Shown: in pieces, positions 17,850 to 26,957 of the stretch | Position numbering within the stretch: the stretch's first letter is position 1 | How the letters are laid out: the number at the start of each line of letters is the position of its first letter | Assembly: GCF_035958815.1 (NCBI RefSeq) | Contig: NZ_CP108383.1 | Span: 2,108,001 to 2,172,000 of the forward strand | Direction of reading: 5' to 3' | DNA: 64,000 nt | Origin: Nocardia sp. NBC_01327 | GTDB lineage: Bacteria; Actinomycetota; Actinomycetes; Mycobacteriales; Mycobacteriaceae | Program-made: the position numbers and the translations under genes | Notes under the pieces: generated by a model | Databases searched by the model: none | What the model was told of the DNA's origin: nothing | Seen by the model: the letters and a program-made list of their open reading frames with translations, nothing else

Positions 17850-18632
17850 GTGGAGTCGAAAATGCCATCCGCACCGTTGTTCACCCGCTTCGTCGCACTG
17901 GGGGACAGTCAGACCGAGGGGATCGGTGATCCCGACGGTCAGGGCGGGCACCGCGGCTGGGCGGATCGGCTGGCGGGCACCCTCGCCACCGTGAGTCCCG
18001 GTCTGCACTATGCCAATCTGGCCGTGCGCGGCCGCCGGGCGGCGCAGATCCGCGCGGAACAGCTCGGTCCCGCGCTCGCGCTGCGCCCGGACCTCGCCGC
18101 GGTGGTGGCGGGCATGAACGATGTCATCCGGCCCCGCTTCGATCAGGCCGCGGTGCTCGCCGATATCGAGGCGATGTTCGCCGCCCTCACCGGTGTCGGG
18201 GCTCGGGTCATCACCTTCACCTTCCCGGATATCGGCAGTGTCGCTCCGGTGGTGCGGCCGCTCTCGGGCCGGGTGCGGGCGTTGAACGAGCGCCTGCGCG
18301 CACTGGCCGCCCGGCACGAGGTGACGCTGGTCGATTTCGAGCCGGTTCCGGCCACCGTGCATCGGAATGCGTGGGCGGAGGATCGGCTGCATCTGAGTCC
18401 GCTCGGGCATACGCTCGTGGCCCGCGCGGTCGCCGACACCCTCGCGCTGCCCGGATCCGATGCCGAGTGGCGGCAGCCGCTGCCACCGCTCGAACGCACC
18501 CTGCCCGCCGTGCTGACCGATGAATTGCGGTGGGCCTCTCGGCATCTGGCGCCCTGGGTGGGACGCCGCCTGCGCGGTGAGTCCTCCGGTGACGGTGTGG
18601 TCCCGAAGCGACCGGATATGACTCCCGTCTGA
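17850..18632 (+). CDS. SGNH/GDSL-family hydrolase
   Basis: 260 residues. Block I is FVALGDSQTEGIGD with the nucleophilic Ser, block II has the glycine in NLAVRGRRA, block III is AGMNDVIRP, and block V DRLHLSPLGH holds the Asp/His pair. All four SGNH blocks are present in order, so an esterase or acetylhydrolase activity is expected. No signal peptide. GTG 17850 has AGGAGA seven bases upstream; ATG 17862 is an alternative. Confidence 0.87.
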   Translation: MESKMPSAPLFTRFVALGDSQTEGIGDPDGQGGHRGWADRLAGTLATVSPGLHYANLAVRGRRAAQIRAEQLGPALALRPDLAAVVAGMNDVIRPRFDQAAVLADIEAMFAALTGVGARVITFTFPDIGSVAPVVRPLSGRVRALNERLRALAARHEVTLVDFEPVPATVHRNAWAEDRLHLSPLGHTLVARAVADTLALPGSDAEWRQPLPPLERTLPAVLTDELRWASRHLAPWVGRRLRGESSGDGVVPKRPDMTPV

Positions 18633-18698
18633 GCTCTCGCTCAGCCGCGTACGCCAAATTTTTCACGCTGCATGTGACGGGGTAGACAGTCCGCGGAC

Positions 18699-18723
18699 CA
18701 TCTGAAAAGATCTCTTACCAATA
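18699..18723 (+). promoter_or_regulatory. Shared upstream motif, copy 1 (lipase gene)
   Basis: The 25 bases starting CATCTGAAAAGA upstream of the lipase gene match 19 of 25 bases of a sequence at 20897-20921 upstream of the acyl-CoA synthetase gene. The core AAAAGATCTCTT is a near-perfect dyad (10 of 12). A TetR gene lies between the two target genes, so it is the natural candidate to bind; this is inference. Confidence 0.5.
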
Positions 18724-18742
18724 AGGGTAGGAGGGCGGAAAC

Positions 18743-20143
18743 ATGAACGTGCGCAAAGGTGGGCGCGTCTTGGTCGTGGCTGTCATGGCGATAGCGGGAG
18801 CGTGGACCGGTTTCGGTTCGGTGGCGGCGGCGCCGGAGGTGCAGCCGGCCGATATTCGAATCGAACCGGCGCCCGCGCTCACGCTGCCACCGGAATTGGA
18901 TGACTTCTATCGCCCGGCGGCGGGTGTGGTCGCGGCGGCGCAGCCCGGCGAAATTCTGCGGGTGCGGTCGATCAATCCCGCGTTCTTCGGTGTGCTGCAG
19001 CTGAATATCGATGCGTGGCAACTGCTCTACCGAACCACCAATAGTCATGGTGAGCCCATTTCCACGGTCACCACGATTCTGCGTCCGCGGGGGGAGGCGC
19101 CGCAGGGCGGGCGCAAGCTGCTGTCCTATCAGATCGCCGAGGACAGTGCGGCGCAGTATTGCGCGCCGTCCTATGTGATCCAATCCGGTGCTATTCCGGC
19201 CGATTACGTCAATGCGGCCGAAACCCTCATCCCCATTGCCGCGGGTGTCGGGCAGGGCTGGACCGTCGCACTGCCGGACTACGAGGGTCCGAATTCGGCG
19301 TACGGGGCGTCGCGGATGAACGCGCAGGCCACGCTGGACGGTATTCGTGCCGCGGAGAATTTCGAGCCCGCGCAGCTGATCGGCCCCGGCACTCCGGCCG
19401 CGCTGTGGGGATACTCGGGCGGCACCATTCCCAGCTCGTTCGTCCCGGAGATCAAGGACAGCTACGCGCCGGAGTTGAATATCGTGGGCGCGGCCTCGGG
19501 CGGCGTGGCTCCGGCCGATTTCGCAACCGTGGTGCGGCACAACAATAATGGCGTCTACGCGGGCCTCATCTCGGCCGCCTTCACCGGGATCGCGACCGAA
19601 TATCCGGAGATGCAGCGCGTGCTGACCGAACGCGTCGATCTGCTCGGGCAGTTCGTGCTGGCGTCGAAGAAGGTGCTGTGCCATCCGGAGGGTGCGTCCC
19701 TGTTCCCCGGATTCAATTACCTGGGCACGTTCCAGGGCGCGGATCCACTGCAGCTGCCCGAGATTCGGCAGGCGATCGCGGACAATACGCTGGGACAGCG
19801 CACTCCGACGGTGCCGATCTACTTCTACCACGCGCAGAACGACGAGCTGATTCCCATCGGCGGCACCGATGCGATCATCGACAAGTACTGTGCCGAAGGC
19901 GCTCCCAGCGTCACCTACGTGCGTGAGTTCGCGGCCGAGCACATCTCCGGTGTACTCACCCACCTGCCCGGGGCCTTCGATTGGCTGCGGGATCGCCTCG
20001 ACGGTGTCGCCGCACCGGCGGGATGTTCGATCACCAGTCCGACCACCACGGTGACGGATCCGCAGTTCGCGCAGGCGCTCTCGGAGATCCTGCCGCCGCT
20101 GGCCCAGGTCCTGGTCGGGCAGGCCATCGGGCGTACGAGCTAG
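18743..20143 (+). CDS. Secreted lipase (LIP family)
   Basis: 466 residues with a Sec signal peptide (VLVVAVMAIAGAWTGFGSVAAA). The mature protein contains the secretory-lipase layout: DDFYRPA near the N terminus, ILRVRSINP, a central GYSGG nucleophile elbow (Ser about 225), a FYHAQNDELIPIGG segment with the acid, and a late EHISGV with the His. These match the Candida-type LIP/PF03583 family common in Nocardia and Rhodococcus. It should release fatty acids from extracellular lipids, which fits the nearby acyl-CoA synthetase. RBS GGAGGGCGG lies just before the ATG. Confidence 0.85.
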   Translation: MNVRKGGRVLVVAVMAIAGAWTGFGSVAAAPEVQPADIRIEPAPALTLPPELDDFYRPAAGVVAAAQPGEILRVRSINPAFFGVLQLNIDAWQLLYRTTNSHGEPISTVTTILRPRGEAPQGGRKLLSYQIAEDSAAQYCAPSYVIQSGAIPADYVNAAETLIPIAAGVGQGWTVALPDYEGPNSAYGASRMNAQATLDGIRAAENFEPAQLIGPGTPAALWGYSGGTIPSSFVPEIKDSYAPELNIVGAASGGVAPADFATVVRHNNNGVYAGLISAAFTGIATEYPEMQRVLTERVDLLGQFVLASKKVLCHPEGASLFPGFNYLGTFQGADPLQLPEIRQAIADNTLGQRTPTVPIYFYHAQNDELIPIGGTDAIIDKYCAEGAPSVTYVREFAAEHISGVLTHLPGAFDWLRDRLDGVAAPAGCSITSPTTTVTDPQFAQALSEILPPLAQVLVGQAIGRTS

Positions 20144-20202
20144 GTCGTGAGCTGCCGTTTGCGCAGGGCGGAGGCGTCCCGCGCAATAGGTAGGATCAGC
20201 CG

Positions 20203-20856
20203 ATGGCGCGACAGCGGGACGATACGAGTATTCGTCGCAATTACGGTGGACTGTCCAGCGAGGAGCGGGCGGCGCAGCGGCGGGAACGACTGCTCGAGGC
20301 GGCGCTGGAATTATTCGGCACCCAGGGTTATGCGGCGTCCCCGATCGAGCGATTGTGCACCGAAGGCGGTATTTCCACCCGCAGCTTCTACGAGGAAATG
20401 GGAAGTCGCGAAGCGCTATTGATCGCATTGGTCGATCAGATCACCTCGCGGGCGGTCCAGCGGGCACTGGAGGTGCTCGCGAATGTGCGTGATCAACCGC
20501 TGACCGTTCAGGTCGCGGAATGCGTTCGCGCCTATCTCGAGGTCACCTGTCACGACCGGCGCTCGGCGAAGGTCTGCTATGTCGAAGTGATCGGAGTCAG
20601 CTCCGCGGTGGAGGATTGGCGGCGGGAAAAGCGCCTGCTCATCTCCGGAATGCTGGCGCGGGAGGCCGAGCAGTCGGCCGCGCGCGGTGAGATAGCCGAG
20701 CGGCGGTTCGACCTGTTCGCGCTGGCGATTATCGGTGCGATCAATTCACTGGCCCAGGAGCTGGTGCAGACCACCGATCCGGGCACCGAGATCACACTCG
20801 ATGAAATCTGCGATGAGATCGCATATCTCGTGAATTACGGGCTGTCCGCAAGCTGA
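20203..20856 (+). CDS. TetR-family transcriptional regulator
   Basis: 217 residues. The N-terminal HTH (RERLLEAALELFGTQGYAAS, then ICTEGGIS-like CTEGGISTRSFYEEMGSREALL) is classic TetR. The C-terminal ligand domain is all-helical. It lies between the lipase gene and the acyl-CoA synthetase gene, both of which carry the same upstream motif, so it probably regulates lipid uptake at this locus and senses a fatty acid or acyl-CoA. It starts 59 bp after the lipase stop. Confidence 0.85.
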   Translation: MARQRDDTSIRRNYGGLSSEERAAQRRERLLEAALELFGTQGYAASPIERLCTEGGISTRSFYEEMGSREALLIALVDQITSRAVQRALEVLANVRDQPLTVQVAECVRAYLEVTCHDRRSAKVCYVEVIGVSSAVEDWRREKRLLISGMLAREAEQSAARGEIAERRFDLFALAIIGAINSLAQELVQTTDPGTEITLDEICDEIAYLVNYGLSAS

Positions 20857-20896
20857 AAACAGCTGGTCGATTTTCGACGGGCTGAACGCTGAAGAT

Positions 20897-20921
20897 CATC
20901 TGAAAAGAAATCTTGCCCAAT
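20897..20921 (+). promoter_or_regulatory. Shared upstream motif, copy 2 (acyl-CoA synthetase gene)
   Basis: CATCTGAAAAGAAATCTTG and the following bases repeat the motif seen at 18699-18723, about 76 bp before the synthetase start. The first 12 bases are identical. Confidence 0.5.
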
Positions 20922-20996
20922 TGGATCGAATCTCCTACAGTCGTATTCGGTTCATCTCGTTCGAGGTGAGTGAATGATTCTCTGGACGGAGTGTTC

Positions 20997-22610
20997 ATGC
21001 CCTCCCTCGGTAGCGCGATCCGCGCGGCGGCGGTCAATCTGCATTCGATAGGCGTGCTCCAGCGCGCAGGAGTGATCGATCTGCGCGCGCCCGCCCGGAC
21101 CGTGCGCACCGCCCGGGCGGTCCGGGACTACGGCACCCTCGCCGGGCCGGTGCACAGCGCCGCCCGGCGTGAACCGGACCGGGTGGCGGTCATCGATGAG
21201 CGCGGCGCACTGACCTATCGGGACCTCGAACTCCGCGGCAATGCACTCGCGAGGGGATTCGCGGCGCGCGGCATCGGTCCGGGCAGTACGGTCGCCACCC
21301 TCGTCCGGGACAGTCGCGAACTCGTCGACACCATGCTCGCCGCCGGCAAGGTGGGCGCACGGCTGGTACTGCTCAATACCGGATTCGCCGCACCGCAGCT
21401 GGCCGATGTCGCGGCGCGGGAAGGGGTGAATGTCATTGTGCACGACCAGGAATTCACCCCGCTGGTACGGATCTTGCCGCCGGATATCCATCGGGTACTG
21501 GCGCAGCACGACGGCGGCGGGACGCTGACCGTAGATGAGCTGATCGCCGCGAACGACAGCGCGGAACTGCCGCCGCCGGCATCGCAGGGTGGGTTCGTAC
21601 TGCTGACCGGCGGGACCACCGGCACGCCGAAGGGGGTGCCGCGCGAGGTGCGATCACCGCTGGCGGCCGCGGCCTTCCTGGAGCGGATTCCACTGCGGCG
21701 CAATCAGACTCTCGTGCTCGCCGCGCCGCTGTTCCACGGTACCGCGCTGAACCAATTCATCATGTCGCTGGTGCTGGGATCAACGGTGGTGCTGCGCAGC
21801 CGATTCGACGCCGAGGCGACCCTGGCGGCGGTGGCCGAGCATCGGGCGAGCGTGCTGGTGCTGGTGCCGACCATGCTGCGGCGCATTCTCGATCTCGGCC
21901 CGCGGGTCCTGACCGAGCACGATACCTCCGGTCTGCGTGTGATCTTCAGTGCCGGGTCCGCGCTGCCCGCGGCGCTCGGTGATGCGGCCACCGTCGCCTT
22001 CGGCGAGGTGCTCTACAACTTCTACGGCTCGACCGAGGTCGGCGTGGCAACCATTGCCACACCGCGGGATTGGCGGGCCGCCGCCGGAACCGTCGGCAAG
22101 CCGCCGACCATGTGCACGGTCCGGCTCTACGACGAGGAGGGCAACCTCGTCACCGAACCGGGCAGGCGCGGAACCGTGTACGTGCGCAGCATGCTCTCGT
22201 TCCGCGAATACTCCGGTGGCGGCGGCAAGAACAGCATCGGCGGCCTGCTCTCCTCCGGCGACGTCGGGCACTGGGATGCGGGCGGCCGCCTGTTCATCGA
22301 CGGCCGCGATGACGACATGATCGTCTCCGGCGGTGAGAACGTCTTTCCGGGCGAGGTCGAGGAGCTGCTGTACGCCCACCCGGAGATCGCGGAGGCGGCG
22401 ATCGTGGCCGTGCCCGATGCCGAATTCGGCCAGCGGCTGGCGGCATTCGTGGTCCGGCATCCGGGTGCGTCGCTGGATGCCGAGGCGGTCCGGGCGTATG
22501 TCCGGGCCAACCTGGCGCGCTTCAAGGTGCCGCGTGATGTCGAGTTCGTCTCGGAGCTACCGCGCACGAATACCGGCAAACTGCTGCGCCGTCAGCTCGA
22601 AACCCAGTGA
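20997..22610 (+). CDS. Acyl-CoA synthetase (AMP-binding, FadD-like)
   Basis: 537 residues. The P-loop-like A3 motif is TGGTTGTPKGVPR, A5 is YNFYGSTEVG, A7/A8 reads SSGDVGHWD then IDGRDDDMIVSGGENVFPGEVE, and the catalytic lysine is in RTNTGKLLRRQL near the C terminus. All adenylation motifs are intact. It would activate a fatty or carboxylic acid as the CoA ester. ATG 20997 follows GGACGGAG; a longer start at 20970 is possible. Position after the lipase and TetR genes and before a secreted hydrolase suggests activation of acids released outside the cell. Confidence 0.88.
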   Translation: MPSLGSAIRAAAVNLHSIGVLQRAGVIDLRAPARTVRTARAVRDYGTLAGPVHSAARREPDRVAVIDERGALTYRDLELRGNALARGFAARGIGPGSTVATLVRDSRELVDTMLAAGKVGARLVLLNTGFAAPQLADVAAREGVNVIVHDQEFTPLVRILPPDIHRVLAQHDGGGTLTVDELIAANDSAELPPPASQGGFVLLTGGTTGTPKGVPREVRSPLAAAAFLERIPLRRNQTLVLAAPLFHGTALNQFIMSLVLGSTVVLRSRFDAEATLAAVAEHRASVLVLVPTMLRRILDLGPRVLTEHDTSGLRVIFSAGSALPAALGDAATVAFGEVLYNFYGSTEVGVATIATPRDWRAAAGTVGKPPTMCTVRLYDEEGNLVTEPGRRGTVYVRSMLSFREYSGGGGKNSIGGLLSSGDVGHWDAGGRLFIDGRDDDMIVSGGENVFPGEVEELLYAHPEIAEAAIVAVPDAEFGQRLAAFVVRHPGASLDAEAVRAYVRANLARFKVPRDVEFVSELPRTNTGKLLRRQLETQ

Positions 22611-22629
22611 ACAAGAAGAGAACACATCA

Positions 22630-24699
22630 ATGAAGATGCCAGGCAGGTTCTTCGCCGTCACAGTTCTGCTCATCTCTTCCGCCCTGATGCCGCTCGCCGT
22701 CGCACCCGCGACCGCCGAGCCCGACCCGGACGCCACCTTCGCAAAGGCCAACGCCCGCACCGGATTACCCGACGGCTGGAATCCCGCTCCCGAGACCTAC
22801 GGCGTCGGCGAAACCAAGAATGTCGAAATTCCCATGGCCGACGGCGTGGTGCTGCGGGCCGATGTCCGATACCCGACCGATGCGTCCGGCGCCCCCGCCG
22901 TCGGACCCTTTCCGATCGTCATGACCCAGACCGCGTACGGCAAGGACAGCGCCGGTCTCATGCGGCTGCTCTCCTACGACGGCATCGGCCCGGCGCTCGA
23001 CAGCGCATTGCCCAGTGTGGTGGCCGTGGCCCGGCAGATCGCCGATGCCGCCGGATACGGCGACTACTTCGTGAAGCGCGGGTACATCAGCGTCGTCACC
23101 GATATCCGGGGCACCGGATCCTCCGGCGGCCAGTGGAGCATCCTGCAACCGCAGGAGCGCGAGGATTCCAAACGCGTGGTGCAGTGGGCGGCCGGACTGC
23201 CGAACTCCACCGGGCAGATCGGACTGTGGGGGCTGTCGTATCTGGGCATGAGCGAATTGCTCACCGCCGGAGTCATGGAGCCGGGCTCGCCGGTGAAGGC
23301 GCTGTTCCCACTCATGGCCGGTAACAACGCATTCCAGGATCTGCTCGAGCACGACGGGTACTACAACATCTCCTTCCTCGCCTCCATGCTGGAGTTGCCG
23401 ATCACGGCGCTGCCGCAGCTCGATCCGATTCTGGGTCTGTACCGCGAGCCGGACAAGATGATGAGCGTTTTCGTCGATCACCTGCTCTCGCACTTCCGGC
23501 CGGACGGGACCTGGCCGTCGGTGCTCAATGCGCTCGTCGACGGGGACAAGGCGTACAACAGCCCGTACTGGGAGTCGCGGGCCATCGACAATGTGCTGGA
23601 TCAGGTGGCCGCCAACGATATTCCGACGTACCTGATCGGCGGGCAGTACGACCTGCTGCAGGACGGCACCCCGCGCACCTTCGCCGGACTGCAGAACGCC
23701 TTCGCCGGGCGACCGCACTCCGGGCCGATGCCGGCCGATGCGTCCTCCACCGGCCGCGTCCAAATGCTCACCGGCCCTTGGTTTCACATCCAGCCGGGTG
23801 TGCAGCGCAATACCGCGGACATCGATATGCACGCGATCCAGCTGGCCTGGTTCGATCGGTGGCTCAAGAACGATCACAACGGCATCGACGAGACCAGGAC
23901 GCCGCTGCACGCGATCGACCTGAACGGCAATGTCATCGAGAGTGCGACCTATCCGGTGCGTGAAGTGCCCACGCAGAACCTGTATCTCGGCGCGGACGGG
24001 CAATTGGTGTCCGACAGGCCGCAGGACGCCGACGGTTCGGATCGGCTGAACTTCAGCCCGTTCAATACCGGCACGATCTGCAATGCGTCGTTCTCGCGCA
24101 ATTTCTCCGGCGTGTACCAGTTGCTGACCAGTCTGTTCGGCGCCGACGACCCCTGTGCGAAGTTCGCGCCGCAGGGGAGTCTGCCTCCGGTACTGGTGAA
24201 TCCGTCGTACACGAGTGCTGCGTTCACCGAACCCACGGTGCTGGCGGGCCCGATCGGCGCGACCCTGTACGCCGTCTCCAATAAGCCCGCCGCGGCTTTC
24301 GAAGTCACCGTGCAGGACCTCGCTCCCGACGGCAGCGCCACCGCGCTGACCGACGGCGAACTGACCGGAGACTTCCGCGCACTCGACGAGGCGCGGACCT
24401 GGCGGGCCCCGGATGGGAGCGTGCAGGGGGCGTTCCATCCGGGCACCCGTGAGTCGATGCTGCCGGTGGTCCCCGGCCAGGTGACCGAATACAACGTCAA
24501 GGTGCGCCCCGCTTTTCACGTCTTCGAGCCCGGCCACCGGTTGCAGGTGACACTCGGCACCGGCGACTTCCCCACCCACATCTTCAATCCGAAGCAGTAT
24601 CCGGATCTGCTCGGCGGTGTGTACGACGTGCAGCGCAACGGCGGGGCGGCATCGTTCCTGACGGTGCCGCTGGCGGGGGTCTCGCAGAGGAAGGGCTGA
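22630..24699 (+). CDS. Secreted CocE/NonD-family alpha/beta hydrolase
   Basis: 689 residues beginning MKMPGRFFAVTVLLISSALM, a Sec signal peptide ending near ATAEP. The CocE/X-Pro dipeptidyl peptidase layout follows: DGVVLRADVRYPTDASG, MTQTAYGKD, the elbow GLSYLG with Ser203, GGQYDLLQDGT with the acid, and GPWFHIQPG with the His. The C-terminal jelly-roll domain contains FHVFEPGHRLQVTLG, as expected for the family. It may cleave esters or amides; cocaine esterase-like annotation should not be read as substrate. It starts 19 bp after the synthetase stop, so is likely cotranscribed, and it is followed by a hairpin terminator. Confidence 0.85.
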   Translation: MKMPGRFFAVTVLLISSALMPLAVAPATAEPDPDATFAKANARTGLPDGWNPAPETYGVGETKNVEIPMADGVVLRADVRYPTDASGAPAVGPFPIVMTQTAYGKDSAGLMRLLSYDGIGPALDSALPSVVAVARQIADAAGYGDYFVKRGYISVVTDIRGTGSSGGQWSILQPQEREDSKRVVQWAAGLPNSTGQIGLWGLSYLGMSELLTAGVMEPGSPVKALFPLMAGNNAFQDLLEHDGYYNISFLASMLELPITALPQLDPILGLYREPDKMMSVFVDHLLSHFRPDGTWPSVLNALVDGDKAYNSPYWESRAIDNVLDQVAANDIPTYLIGGQYDLLQDGTPRTFAGLQNAFAGRPHSGPMPADASSTGRVQMLTGPWFHIQPGVQRNTADIDMHAIQLAWFDRWLKNDHNGIDETRTPLHAIDLNGNVIESATYPVREVPTQNLYLGADGQLVSDRPQDADGSDRLNFSPFNTGTICNASFSRNFSGVYQLLTSLFGADDPCAKFAPQGSLPPVLVNPSYTSAAFTEPTVLAGPIGATLYAVSNKPAAAFEVTVQDLAPDGSATALTDGELTGDFRALDEARTWRAPDGSVQGAFHPGTRESMLPVVPGQVTEYNVKVRPAFHVFEPGHRLQVTLGTGDFPTHIFNPKQYPDLLGGVYDVQRNGGAASFLTVPLAGVSQRKG

Positions 24700-24737
24700 G
24701 TACGGGTTCAGCTTGCTGCCGTATTCTCGGCGGAAGC

Positions 24738-24774
24738 TCGCCACGCCGGGGTTGTCCTCCACCCGGCGTGGCGA
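24738..24774 (+). terminator. 13-bp perfect hairpin terminator
   Basis: TCGCCACGCCGGG at 24738-24750 pairs exactly with CCCGGCGTGGCGA at 24762-24774 around an 11-nt loop, 39 bp after the CocE-like gene. It also lies immediately before the next open frame, leaving it almost no leader. Confidence 0.75.
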
Positions 24775-24780
24775 ATACCC

Positions 24781-25665
24781 GTGATCGTCACAGTCGAAAT
24801 AGGTGCCTTGTCGAATCGTTGGACGGATCCGGTGCGCACGACCGTTGATGAAGCGCGGGTCGGCGTGCACGCGCGCATTCAGAAGTACCTGAACTCCGAT
24901 TACGGCTCGGGGCCGGTGCCGCCCTCGCTCGAGCCGGGCCACGGACTGTGGCAGTCGGTGGCCGACGAGGTGCGGTGGTCGTTCACGGGCTCGCGGCACT
25001 GGCTCGAAGGTCTGGCCGCCAATATCGTGCTGTCGCTGCTGTATCTGCTGATTTCGCCACTGGCGGGCAGCACCACGCACCGGCACGGGATGGTTATTCT
25101 GGTCGGCACCTACTTCGCCACATTCATCCTGGCCGATGTCACCACGACCAATGTGCTCGGCGTCGATGCGCATCGAGTGCGGGTGAGCACCGAGCAGGGC
25201 ACACCGCTGCGCCGGATTCTGCTGATCAAGAATCTGGCGCTGCTGGCCATCGTGGGCCTGCCGACCCTGGCCCTGACCGCGATCTTCACCATTGCCGACC
25301 AGCGGCCGAAATCGCTGGCGGTGACGCTGCCGGAGGTGGCGCTGCCGATTCTGGCGTGGCTCGGCATCGGCAATATCGTCTCGGTCCTGCTGGCGGTGCC
25401 GCCGCTGACCCTGGCGCAGCGCTGGCGGGAACGGTTCTCCTGGCGCACGGCCGGCTGGATTCTGCACCTGGCCCTGCCGTACGGCCTGTACTACCTGGTG
25501 GCCCCGATCGACGGGACCCAGCGCGAGGTGCTGTTCCACCTCGGGCATCACGTGAGTCCGTGGTTGCGCGCCGATCTGCACGCCCTGGTCGGGCTCGCGG
25601 TCTGGGTGCTCGGCACCGTGATCGCGCTGTACATCGTGCGCCGCCGCGGGTTGCGGGTGTACTGA
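24781..25665 (+). CDS. Multi-pass membrane protein of unknown function
   Basis: Up to 294 residues with five or six hydrophobic helices: LAANIVLSLLYLLISPL, MVILVGTYFATFILADV, NLALLAIVGLPTLALTAIF, ALPILAWLGIGNIVSVLLAV, AGWILHLALPYGLYYLV and LVGLAVWVLGTVIALYIV. The soluble N terminus (about 75 residues) is Trp- and charge-rich. It has the size of an ABC-2 type permease subunit, but no signature is recognised and there is no adjacent ATPase. The GTG at 24781 lies only seven bases beyond a terminator hairpin and lacks a ribosome site, so translation may be leaderless or begin further in. Confidence 0.6.
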   Translation: MIVTVEIGALSNRWTDPVRTTVDEARVGVHARIQKYLNSDYGSGPVPPSLEPGHGLWQSVADEVRWSFTGSRHWLEGLAANIVLSLLYLLISPLAGSTTHRHGMVILVGTYFATFILADVTTTNVLGVDAHRVRVSTEQGTPLRRILLIKNLALLAIVGLPTLALTAIFTIADQRPKSLAVTLPEVALPILAWLGIGNIVSVLLAVPPLTLAQRWRERFSWRTAGWILHLALPYGLYYLVAPIDGTQREVLFHLGHHVSPWLRADLHALVGLAVWVLGTVIALYIVRRRGLRVY

Positions 25666-25733
25666 TTCCGATGCCGGCGGGCGGAGCTTCGGCCGCCCGC
25701 CGCACGGAATCAATGAGAGTTAGGTGTTGCGGC

Positions 25734-26216
25734 CTAGCCCGGTACCGGGGTGGTGGCCGGAGTCGACGGATTGGTGCGCGTGCGGGCCGCGGCGATATGG
25801 GTGGCGGTAATGGTGTCGCCGGAGACCTGCCCCTCGATCATGACCTGATCGCCGACCGCGAACTGCTGCTGGGTCTCGGGCTTCATCTTGTTGCCGAATA
25901 CCGTTGTGGGGGTGATGGTGACGGTCTCGGTGCCCCCGTCGCGTTTGGTCACCGTCCAGGTGCTCGCGTTCTCGGTGGCGATGGCGCCGGCGATGCCGTC
26001 GCCGCGATGCGCGCCCGGCGTCTTGGTCGAGCTGGAGGACGAAGACGAGGACGGAGCGGGTGCGGCGCTATTGCTGCCGGACGAGCCGCAGGCGGTCAGG
26101 GTCACCGCGCCGATGAGCGCCAGGCCGACGCCGCCGGCGATGAGGGTCTTGCGGCGACCGGTACGCGGCTGGTTGACCGGTTCGGCCGGGCTCCCCGAGG
26201 GGGTCGAATTTGTCAT
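25734..26216 (-). CDS. Lipoprotein with a DUF5666-like domain
   Basis: 160 residues. A basic N terminus (RTGRRKTLIAGG) and hydrophobic stretch end in the lipobox LTAC, so it should be a membrane-anchored lipoprotein. A low-complexity Ser run (eight consecutive Ser) acts as linker. The folded part has TWTVTKRDGGTETVTITPTT, FAVGDQVMIEGQVSGDTITATHI, the repeated strand pattern of DUF5666-type OB-like domains. Function unknown. It is minus-strand, ahead of the response regulator gene in the other position, with its own promoter probably in 26217-26309. Confidence 0.72.
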   Translation of the reverse strand: MTNSTPSGSPAEPVNQPRTGRRKTLIAGGVGLALIGAVTLTACGSSGSNSAAPAPSSSSSSSSTKTPGAHRGDGIAGAIATENASTWTVTKRDGGTETVTITPTTVFGNKMKPETQQQFAVGDQVMIEGQVSGDTITATHIAAARTRTNPSTPATTPVPG

Positions 26217-26309
26217 GAGCGCAACGCTATCCAGCGCCGGTGGGAGGTTGCTGAACGCCGACTGCCAGCTTGCTCCGCACTCACCGTGAGAACCCTGGCA
26301 GGGTGCGTC

Positions 26310-26957
26310 CTACAACTCGTCCGTACTGATCAGTCCGTCACGAATGGCACGGGCGACCAGCGCGGCCTTCGTCGGCGCGGACCGCCCCACCGCGGCGTAC
26401 TTGGCGCGAATGCGTTCGAGATAGGTGTTGACCGTCCCGGGGGTAATGAAAAGCTGTTGGGCGACAAGGGCTTTGGATTCGGTCTGGAACCAGGCCAGCA
26501 GTACTTCGCGTTCCCGCTGCGAGAGCCTGGGGCGGTCGTCGCCGTCGGTGCTCATGGCGCGGGCCATGGTCGGGCTCAGATACGGCCGCACCTCGGCGGC
26601 GGCGTGCAGGGCCGTGATGAGGTGTTCGCGCCCTTCGGTTTTCGACAGATAGGTGACGGCGCCCAGATCGAGGCAGTCCCGGACCAGATGCGGTTCGGTG
26701 TGCTGGGAGTAGACCACGACCCGGTGGCCGCGTTCGCAGATCGCCCCCAGCGCGCCGAGATCCGGTGCGCGCTGGTCGAATTGGAGATCGAGGACGACGG
26801 CGTCCAGATCGCCGCGATCGGGTCCGGTGGCCGCCAGAAAGGCCGCGGGCTGCGGATAATCGTCGGCCACGGCGATCGGCGGCTGCGCCGCGGCGCACCA
26901 GCCCCGCACGCCGTCGCAGATCAGCGGATGGTCGTCGATAATGGCGATCCGGATCAC
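26310..26957 (-). CDS. NarL/FixJ-family response regulator
   Basis: 215 residues. The receiver domain has IIDDHPL at the N terminus, the phosphoacceptor in AVVLDLQFD, and the conserved Lys in VTYLSKTEG. The C-terminal LuxR HTH reads LSQREREVLLAWFQTES and LFITPGTVNTYLERIRAKY. The start overlaps the kinase stop by 4 bp, which makes the cognate pairing near certain. Target genes are unknown; the divergent TetR gene and the lipoprotein are the closest candidates. Confidence 0.9.
   Translation of the reverse strand: MIRIAIIDDHPLICDGVRGWCAAAQPPIAVADDYPQPAAFLAATGPDRGDLDAVVLDLQFDQRAPDLGALGAICERGHRVVVYSQHTEPHLVRDCLDLGAVTYLSKTEGREHLITALHAAAEVRPYLSPTMARAMSTDGDDRPRLSQREREVLLAWFQTESKALVAQQLFITPGTVNTYLERIRAKYAAVGRSAPTKAALVARAIRDGLISTDEL

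Noticed and set aside
22333..22629. N-terminal extension of the CocE-like frame
   Set aside because: It overlaps the conserved end of the acyl-CoA synthetase, and the signal peptide begins at ATG 22630.
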